The position numbers were made by a program, and so were the translations under genes. A model generated the notes under the pieces. That model made no database searches. It saw only the letters and a program-made list of their open reading frames with translations, and was not told the origin of the DNA. A stretch of DNA of 64,000 bases from Pseudoalteromonas aurantia. Its GTDB lineage: Bacteria; Pseudomonadota; Gammaproteobacteria; Enterobacterales; Alteromonadaceae. The stretch is from positions 35,932-99,931 of the forward strand of contig NZ_PNBY01000012.1 in the NCBI RefSeq assembly GCF_005886875.1, given 5' to 3'. Every line of letters starts with the position of its first letter. The stretch's first letter is position 1. This document shows positions 58,442-64,000 of the stretch, in pieces.

Positions 58442-60375
58442 AATTTTCTCTTTGTTTTTGTTTTTATGGATTTTATTAGTTTCATAGTCAATTTTCTGTG
58501 ATGGCCAGAAAATGTTTTACCCTGGTACCTAGCTGCACTAAAGCGGCTGTAGAACATATCTAAGTCACTTTTATGTTCAGGAAATTGCTCGGAGACCTGT
58601 GAAATAAATTGCAAGGGCGTAAGGTTGCTCTCATGATAAGAGCTAACAGATTTTAGTTGCTCATACAAATCAACAGCGAGAGGGCGCTTTATGGAAATTT
58701 TCCTTTGCATAAACCAAAACACCGATAAACACAGAAGAGCCAATGTAAACAATGTAATAGCCCCTGACCAAAGCTGTGCATTATCGCCAAGTAAATTGCG
58801 TAAAAATGACTGTTGCTTGCTTTTATCAAAGTTTAGTACCCAACGAGTCCATTTGTAGTCATATTCTTCAAGCTTTAGTCTTAACCACTCCATGCCCGGA
58901 ACACCTGACAGTGCAACTAAACTGATCCCAAGGTTTGACTTAAACTGCTCTGACAAAGATGTGTGTTGTGAAAGCGATCCTATCAATCGTTCAGGCGATA
59001 TCCACGCTGTCGGATCAAGCCTTTGCCACCCTGAATTAGGTATAAAAAACTCGACCCATGCATGGGCATCATATTGATAAATACTATAGTAATTATTGGC
59101 TTCATTGTATTCAGCACCCAGGTAACCCGAGACAAGGCGAGATGGGATCCCAACGCTGCGCATCATCATGGCTACAGAAGACGCATAGTGACCACAAAAT
59201 CCTGACTTTGTCTCAAATACAAACTCATCAATTGTATTAGCACCCTCAATAACTTCAGGTGTTAGTGTGTATTCGAAACCTTGTGAAATAAAATATGCGC
59301 GCATCTGTGCAATAAATTCTTGTGTGGATTGCGTGTTGTTATCCCATTGACGAGCAAGCTCAGTCGATTTGGGGTTTAACTTTTGTGGTAATTGCGTATA
59401 ACGTTGGTATTCCCAACGTGTTAAAGACATTTTAGATGAATCGGTAGCGGTGTGAACATTATATTCAAAATTACGGCTTCTGATTTTCGAACTAAACAGC
59501 GTACCAAACTGGTTAGTTGATACTTCATTAGAGTTACTGATTGCATTGCCTAGTGCAAATAGCCATGGCAAATTACTTGGCTCTGCGATCACTTTATAAT
59601 CAGATGAAATGTTACTATTTTCAACATATACAGGAATATTTTGCCCACGCGCCATATGCCAAGATGTGCCATCAAATTTATCATGTATCAATGCTCGCCA
59701 ATAAAAAGGCGGAGAATACGATGTTGATTCTTCTATTATTGCCCGAAATGCCAAATCGTCTGACTGAGATAACTCTGAAATACTAAATGGGTCTACATTC
59801 TCAGATAAACCGGTCCTTGCGATCTGAGCCCCAGGTAGTTGCCAAAAAGAAGGGATCTTAGGTAAAAATACCACAAGTAACATACTCACAGGGATGAGAA
59901 AAAATATATTTTTGGCCGCCGTTTTCGTTGCAGGAAGCAGCTGCTGTTTATGAGAAGTAGCAGCTAACACCCCTAAGTTTATGACCAACATTATCACGAC
60001 TACTATGGTCGTAAACAGGTCTTGCGAAAAAAGAAATACACAGGGTATGGTAAAAAAATTGAGTACCATGATCTGTCTATTTTGCTTCTCATTGTTCGCT
60101 TGGATAACTTTTAATTGGCATGCTAAAACCATTAATGACACAAACAGTGACACTGAATTACTAAACCCGATAGAAATACCAAGCACAGTCATCCCAATCA
60201 GCGCGACGATATTGAGGAGTGTATTAGAAGGCGCAGATTTAATATATTTCCATTGCATAACGTGCCATACAATGAGTACAGAAATTAAAGTGGCGAAGGG
60301 GATCCCTAGTTCAGCAAACAACATTACCGTCATAACCAAATAGATGGAAGAGATCACTAGTAGCTTAGTATTCAC
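58438..60375 (-). CDS. TgpA-like membrane transglutaminase (DUF3488)
   Basis: A 645-residue protein with about six N-terminal helices (1-185, DUF3488), then a periplasmic transglutaminase-like domain with the Cys-His-Asp triad in [17 protein letters not shown] (Cys about residue 393), [12 protein letters not shown] (His about 436) and [10 protein letters not shown] (Asp about 451). A further helix near 555 and a cytoplasmic DUF4129-like tail follow. This is the architecture of Pseudomonas TgpA, essential there and linked to cell-envelope integrity; its substrate is unknown. It overlaps both neighbours in the operon. Confidence 0.9.
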   Translation of the reverse strand: MNTKLLVISSIYLVMTVMLFAELGIPFATLISVLIVWHVMQWKYIKSAPSNTLLNIVALIGMTVLGISIGFSNSVSLFVSLMVLACQLKVIQANNEKQNRQIMVLNFFTIPCVFLFSQDLFTTIVVVIMLVINLGVLAATSHKQQLLPATKTAAKNIFFLIPVSMLLVVFLPKIPSFWQLPGAQIARTGLSENVDPFSISELSQSDDLAFRAIIEESTSYSPPFYWRALIHDKFDGTSWHMARGQNIPVYVENSNISSDYKVIAEPSNLPWLFALGNAISNSNEVSTNQFGTLFSSKIRSRNFEYNVHTATDSSKMSLTRWEYQRYTQLPQKLNPKSTELARQWDNNTQSTQEFIAQMRAYFISQGFEYTLTPEVIEGANTIDEFVFETKSGFCGHYASSVAMMMRSVGIPSRLVSGYLGAEYNEANNYYSIYQYDAHAWVEFFIPNSGWQRLDPTAWISPERLIGSLSQHTSLSEQFKSNLGISLVALSGVPGMEWLRLKLEEYDYKWTRWVLNFDKSKQQSFLRNLLGDNAQLWSGAITLFTLALLCLSVFWFMQRKISIKRPLAVDLYEQLKSVSSYHESNLTPLQFISQVSEQFPEHKSDLDMFYSRFSAARYQGKTFSGHHRKLTMKLIKSIKTKTKRKL

Positions 60376-61297
60376 TTAATATCTCCAAACACTTAACTCG
60401 ATGACTTTGACCCGACCCTATCGCTACAGTTTCATTTGGGAGTTTAAGGGCAAATGGCTGCTGATTGTTACTCGCTTCAACCACTAAAAAGCAGAGTTTA
60501 CTCAACCGCTCTTCTACATTACCAGTCATCAGATCAAAATCAAAACCGACACTTACAGACTGCTCAGATGTATAACCTTTAACTAGTAGTTGCTGGTTTT
60601 TAGCAAAATGACGCCATGATACTTTATTTAGGCTCATCCCTTGCTGGTAAGGTTTTAACTCATTAAATTCATCAATGGCTTGCACATCATTCACATTACT
60701 GTCTCCGTCAGTCCCTGTGATAATATGATTTATTTGTGCTTTTTCCTCTTTTGGGAGCGGGTAAACATGTAATGTTTTATTTGAATGTAAGTAGCTCCAA
60801 ACGGTGACTAAGCCAAATGGAAAATGACTGGTAATTTTAAATTTTTCTATTGTATAAACACCTCGTTTATAAGGTAAAGTGACATGCGCTATGGTATTTT
60901 TAAATACCTCATTAATGGTCACTTCACTACCTGTATTTATATGTCTTATAATGATGTTATATCGTTCTTTGGTGGATTCTAACTCAACTATCGCGTCGGT
61001 TAATGCCCCTTCGTAGTTATCATTAACTGAGAGTAACTTAAGGCCTAAACGATTGAAGTTAATATAACCCGATAATAATGAGACGATGAGAAGTACGGCC
61101 ATAATATACGACACAGCCAGTATCAAATTATTCTGATAATTAATTCCAAGAATGAAATTCAACACCATTATACCAATAAATAGTAGCCCTGACTGGGAGG
61201 GTAAAACATAAATGGAATCATGCTTAAATATCATGTGATCAGCAGTGTGTTTTCGGTCTACGTGTTTCGCAAACCAATATTTAATACGTGAACGCAT
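60365..61297 (-). CDS. DUF58 domain protein
   Basis: A 310-residue protein with two N-terminal helices (about 33-75) and the DUF58 domain. The signature EFNELKPYQQGMSLNKVSWRHFAKNQQLLVKGY at about 205-237 contains the conserved Y-Q-x-G-x-x-x-x-x-V-x-W-x-x-x-A pattern. DUF58 proteins have a vWA-like fold and work with MoxR ATPases and TgpA-type transglutaminases. It overlaps TgpA by 11 bases and shares a base with moxR, so they are translationally coupled. Confidence 0.9.
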   Translation of the reverse strand: MRSRIKYWFAKHVDRKHTADHMIFKHDSIYVLPSQSGLLFIGIMVLNFILGINYQNNLILAVSYIMAVLLIVSLLSGYINFNRLGLKLLSVNDNYEGALTDAIVELESTKERYNIIIRHINTGSEVTINEVFKNTIAHVTLPYKRGVYTIEKFKITSHFPFGLVTVWSYLHSNKTLHVYPLPKEEKAQINHIITGTDGDSNVNDVQAIDEFNELKPYQQGMSLNKVSWRHFAKNQQLLVKGYTSEQSVSVGFDFDLMTGNVEERLSKLCFLVVEASNNQQPFALKLPNETVAIGSGQSHRVKCLEILSEY

Positions 61298-62202
61298 TAA
61301 ACAGGAACCAATACTTGATCTAATATGTCAGATACTACTTTATCTTGCTCTTTCACCGATAGGTTCAATCTATGACCTGCAACAGGTAAAAATATCGCTT
61401 GTACATCTTCTGGAGTAGCGTAGTTTCTGCCCGCCATTAATGCCCACGCTTTAGTTGCTGAACCCAGCGCAATGCTCGCCCGGGGTGACAATGGATCATG
61501 AAACAAACCGCTATTGCGTGTAAATTGAACTAAAGAAACAATGTAATCGATTACAGGGGGAGGAAGCTTAACATTGGTAACCTGATCCTGCAGTTCAAGT
61601 AATTGCTGATCTGCCAATGCAGGTCGCACCTCGGTTTTTTGTTTTGGACTGAACCCCAGAATCAATTTTCTTTCAGCCGTTTCATCAGGATATCCAATGC
61701 TTATGCGCATAAAAAAGCGATCTAATTGAGACTCGGGTAGGGGATGCGTGCCTGATTGATGTAACGGATTTTGCGTAGCAATAACAAAAAAAGGATTAGG
61801 CAGTAGGTGACTTGTGCCGTCAATTGTCACTTGGCGTTCTTCCATAGCCTCTAATAAAGCACTTTGTGTTTTTGGACTTGCTCTATTTATTTCATCAGCC
61901 AGTAGAACTTGACTGAATATTGGCCCAGGATGGAAAGTAAATGTGTGGTCTGTGGTGTTAAATATAGCTGAGCCAGTAATATCTGCCGGTAATAAATCGC
62001 TGGTAAATTGAACGCGTTGGTAGCTTAAACCGAGAGTATCCGCCAAGCCATGAGATAATGTGGTTTTCCCCATACCTGGCAAATCTTCAATAAGGAGGTG
62101 TCCTTTGCACAATAAACTGCACACAGCCAGTTTTATCTGTTGGTCTTTACCAAAAATGATATCCGCAAGCGCATCAATAACTGGGGTAACAAGTTGATTC
62201 AT
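61297..62202 (-). CDS. MoxR-family AAA+ ATPase
   Basis: A 301-residue cytoplasmic AAA+ chaperone: Walker A in LIEDLPGMGKTTLSHGLA (about 33-50), Walker B in QVLLADEINRASPKTQSALLEAMEERQV (about 100-127), sensor 1 FVIATQNPLHQSGTHPLPESQLDRFFM, and the lid SPRASIALGSATKAWALMAGR. MoxR proteins help assemble or activate vWA/DUF58 partners. Placed between a receiver gene and the DUF58 gene, with four bases of overlap with the former. Confidence 0.93.
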   Translation of the reverse strand: MNQLVTPVIDALADIIFGKDQQIKLAVCSLLCKGHLLIEDLPGMGKTTLSHGLADTLGLSYQRVQFTSDLLPADITGSAIFNTTDHTFTFHPGPIFSQVLLADEINRASPKTQSALLEAMEERQVTIDGTSHLLPNPFFVIATQNPLHQSGTHPLPESQLDRFFMRISIGYPDETAERKLILGFSPKQKTEVRPALADQQLLELQDQVTNVKLPPPVIDYIVSLVQFTRNSGLFHDPLSPRASIALGSATKAWALMAGRNYATPEDVQAIFLPVAGHRLNLSVKEQDKVVSDILDQVLVPV

Positions 62203-62582
62203 GTAATTAATTCTAACCGTTTTAATACTGTATCGACTTTTTTAGCATTAAATGGCTTAGCAATAAATCCTTTCGCGCCGAGTTCCCAAGTATTTTGTAC
62301 ATTTTCAAGACTATTGTGCCCAGAACACATAATAACATGGGTGTTTGGGTGGTTATCATTAACGAATTCTAAAATTTGAGTACCATCGGTATCAGGGAGT
62401 TCGATGTCTAAAAATACAACACCGGGTTTTTTGGATGCTAATAGTGGCTTTGCTGAGTCAAAGTCATTTGACTCTAATATTTCTTCAAAACCTAAGTTAG
62501 TTAAAATATCTATCAAATATTCACGTATTTCTTTTACGTCATCAACAATTAATATTGGCTCGAGAGGTTTTACAAATTCCAT
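62199..62582 (-). CDS. Single-domain response regulator heading the MoxR operon
   Basis: A 127-residue receiver: ILIVDDVKEIREYL (acid pair), VVFLDIELPDTDGTQIL (phospho-Asp about residue 58), VIMCSGHN (switch Ser) and GFIAKPFNAKKV (Lys). No output domain; 127 residues is normal for a CheY-like protein. It is the first gene of the operon and overlaps moxR by four bases, so it may control the MoxR complex at the protein level. No cognate kinase is in the window. Confidence 0.85.
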   Translation of the reverse strand: MEFVKPLEPILIVDDVKEIREYLIDILTNLGFEEILESNDFDSAKPLLASKKPGVVFLDIELPDTDGTQILEFVNDNHPNTHVIMCSGHNSLENVQNTWELGAKGFIAKPFNAKKVDTVLKRLELIT

Positions 62583-63034
62583 ATAAGAGACTTCTTTTTT
62601 ACATCTAATCTAATATTAAGCGATGGTTTTACCAAGCTCAATAGCTTTCATATGATTACACTAAATTACATAGCAAAATATATGAAATGTACGTGCAATG
62701 TCCGATACCGTCTAGTATTGGACATTTCAACGGCCTGATAACGAATGATAAAGAATAGGCCATTGAATATAATTTACCTCCTATAATTTATATTATGTTA
62801 AATTAAATATATTACTGAATTTAAATTTGACTGCTCTGAAGCCCCTATTAAATAAAGACTTCACTTAGCCTAACTCTAAAAAACCATAAATCAAATTACG
62901 TTTATTTTTAGACAAAACCCGCTCATTTTGACTCATTCTACGATCATTCCTGCTCATTATACGATTAGAATTAGATCACAATCGTTCACTTTAAAACGGG
63001 TTTAAATCGTGTTTAAAGTCAGTTTTAACGCCGT
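62583..63034. other. AT-rich gap upstream of the MoxR operon
   Basis: No gene seen. It should hold the operon promoter near 62590-62700 and contains the Xer-type half site described separately. A stretch at 62920-63030 has repeated CTCATT-like and GTTTAAA-like words of no known meaning. Confidence 0.4.
62776..62803 (+). other. dif-like site with perfect XerD arm (candidate)
   Basis: The 28 bp align with E. coli dif: the right arm TTATGTTAAAT (62793-62803) is identical to the XerD-binding half, and the central region differs by one base. The XerC arm ACCTCCTATAA keeps only its inner bases. It could be a degenerate dif, an integration scar of a Xer-dependent element, or one boundary of a pdif-like module with the inverted copy at 63527. 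Confidence 0.4.
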
Positions 63035-63445
63035 TTAAATTTTCTCTATGGCAACTACACGATTAAAATCAGCCATCACTTGAATTGTGATCAGCGCACT
63101 GTCAGTTGTTAGTTTTAGCACGCTTTGATTATAGGCTGCTGAACTTGCTTGCTGAATTAACTGCATCAAGTTCGCAGTTTGTTCAAATCCAATTGCCGCC
63201 AACGACACACTGATCATCGCGTCATCAATGACCACCAAAGTACTGTGTTCCAAAGCTGACTTGGCAATAACTTTATCAACCGAATTGTTATTCAAGTGCC
63301 CGACTATCAATTTTGCTCCATCATCTAACTGTCGACCTAAAGCTTGTTTGGCTGCTGTTGTTGCTATGTGTTTTTTAAACTGTGACTCACCAGCATTTAC
63401 TGCATCATTGAATTTTGGGATCAATACATTTCTTATACCTGCCAA
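63035..63445 (-). CDS. Hypothetical protein, possibly a truncated gene
   Basis: A 136-residue frame beginning with TTG at 63445; there is no ATG and an in-frame stop lies just upstream, so the true start is uncertain. The sequence is protein-like (KQALGRQLDDGAKLIVGHLN, then LVVIDDAMISVSLAAIGFEQ, ending VMADFNRVVAIEKI) and mostly alpha/beta. No family recognised. It could be the 3' end of a larger lost gene or a cassette gene, since it is the only frame between two inverted XerD-type half sites. No ribosome binding site is obvious. Confidence 0.4.
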   Translation of the reverse strand: MAGIRNVLIPKFNDAVNAGESQFKKHIATTAAKQALGRQLDDGAKLIVGHLNNNSVDKVIAKSALEHSTLVVIDDAMISVSLAAIGFEQTANLMQLIQQASSAAYNQSVLKLTTDSALITIQVMADFNRVVAIEKI

Positions 63446-63526
63446 ATGTTATAATTATTCAAGTTTTTAACCGCGACCTAGCTGTCGTTCTCTGTGCTAG
63501 ACAGCGTTAAAGAAAACATTAACTCG

Positions 63527-63554
63527 ATTTAACATAATAACTGTTCAGTGATGA
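63527..63554 (-). other. Second dif-like half site, inverted
   Basis: ATTTAACATAA at 63527-63537 is the exact reverse complement of the XerD arm at 62793-62803. The outer XerC arm is poorly conserved (about 4 of 11 bases). Together the two sites face each other around 720 bp that carry one orphan frame. Confidence 0.35.
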
Positions 63555-63846
63555 AATACGTAAATAGCTAATAAAATTATGGAAGTAACGTTATGGTTGA
63601 GCATTATTAAAAATAAAATAAGGCCAGATTTAAGCTTTGTTCAAAACCTAAAATTGCCTATTTTAAAACCACATTAAGAGATAATTTAAGACCACAATTA
63701 AGAAATAGAATAATAATTGTTCTAAGTATGAGGCTTACTCATTTAATTCATTGGAGAATGATACAAATTTTGAACACTGAGTGCATAAATCAATCAGTTT
63801 TATTATGTTCAGTTGCGTGTTTTTTTGTTTTTACTCCCCTACTCTA

Positions 63847-63902
63847 TTGATTTATTGATTTATTGATTTATTGATTTATTGATTTATTGATTTATTGATT
63901 TA
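63847..63902 (+). repeat. Seven perfect tandem copies of an 8-bp unit
   Basis: TTGATTTA repeated seven times without error, in non-coding DNA. Perfect short repeats of this length are prone to slippage, and this one could vary in copy number among strains. Confidence 0.95.
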
Positions 63903-64000
63903 TAGGCGGATGATCTGATTTTCACATTTACTCCTATTTTGTAATACCCTCTGATGAACCTTATATAAATTAGTTGATTGGCTTGTTGAACGAAGCCGCT

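Larger units (their letters stand above)
63446..64000. other. Right-end gap, no gene seen
   Basis: AT-rich DNA from the orphan frame to the window end. No convincing coding frame. It contains the inverted Xer-type half site and the 8-bp tandem repeat listed separately. It may be the upstream region of a gene beyond the window. Confidence 0.4.

Noticed and set aside
1..64000. CRISPR arrays, rRNA or tRNA genes
   Set aside because: No regularly spaced direct repeats of CRISPR type and no tRNA or rRNA sequence was recognised when reading by eye; a tRNA scan could not be run.

Overview
The window is AT-rich chromosomal DNA from a marine gammaproteobacterium, most likely Pseudoalteromonas or a close Alteromonadales relative. 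Indicators are ribosome modulation factor (rmf) next to fabA with a FabR-type palindrome, an etfBA/etfD divergon with LiuR-like operators, several TonB-dependent receptors, LysR-controlled amino-acid genes, and a dgcN-dgcA pair of the D-glutamate catabolic pathway described in marine Pseudoalteromonas. The genus is inferred from gene content, not from a marker gene.

Layout. 1-15.2 kb: the end of a GNAT acetyltransferase, a DUF6916 protein, three tandem phage-tail-collar (MdpB-like) proteins, a subtilase remnant, a TIGR03032/DUF4915 protein, and one 11.3-kb gene for a giant modular surface protein that ends in a beta-barrel. 15.4-20 kb: a LysR regulator divergent from hutH-hutU (histidine to imidazolonepropionate, with a long-form urocanase). 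20.3-31 kb: two divergent operons. One is TonB receptor, M14 carboxypeptidase lipoprotein, D-aminoacylase lipoprotein; the other is an NhaC-type transporter, a LysR regulator, dgcN and dgcA. They look like one scavenging system for D-amino-acid (D-Glu) compounds, and the 11-mer GGTTATGACCT occurs in front of both the divergent promoters and dgcN. 31-36 kb: housekeeping and hypothetical genes and an AbiGi-like protein among decayed DNA. 35.5-41 kb: an iron/siderophore uptake module (AraC, TonB receptor, two small membrane proteins, PepSY protein). 41-45 kb: a CapA-like protein, a deleted ISAs1-type element, a decayed frame and RNase HI. 45-50 kb: thioesterase and electron-transfer flavoprotein genes. 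50-54 kb: rmf, fabA, a PTPS-family protein, an M23 peptidase and a thioesterase. 54-56 kb: a patch of truncated genes (endonuclease/phosphatase, GT2, LysR) around a receiver protein, then a UDP-glucose dehydrogenase. 57-62.6 kb: a compact, translationally overlapped operon of receiver protein, MoxR, DUF58, TgpA-like transglutaminase and NhaC-type antiporter. 62.6-64 kb: gene-poor DNA with two inverted XerD-type half sites around one orphan ORF, and a 7-copy 8-bp tandem repeat.

How the genes work together. The best candidate for an under-described system is the 20.3-31 kb region. Outer-membrane import and envelope-anchored hydrolases would free D-amino acids from peptides or N-acyl forms, an inner-membrane carrier would bring them in, and DgcN/DgcA would convert D-Glu to N-acetyl-L-Glu, with the LysR protein as the likely sensor. 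The second is the tail-collar/TIGR03032/giant-protein cluster at the left end. Many intergenic stretches hold recognisable scars of lost genes, so this is a plastic part of the genome.
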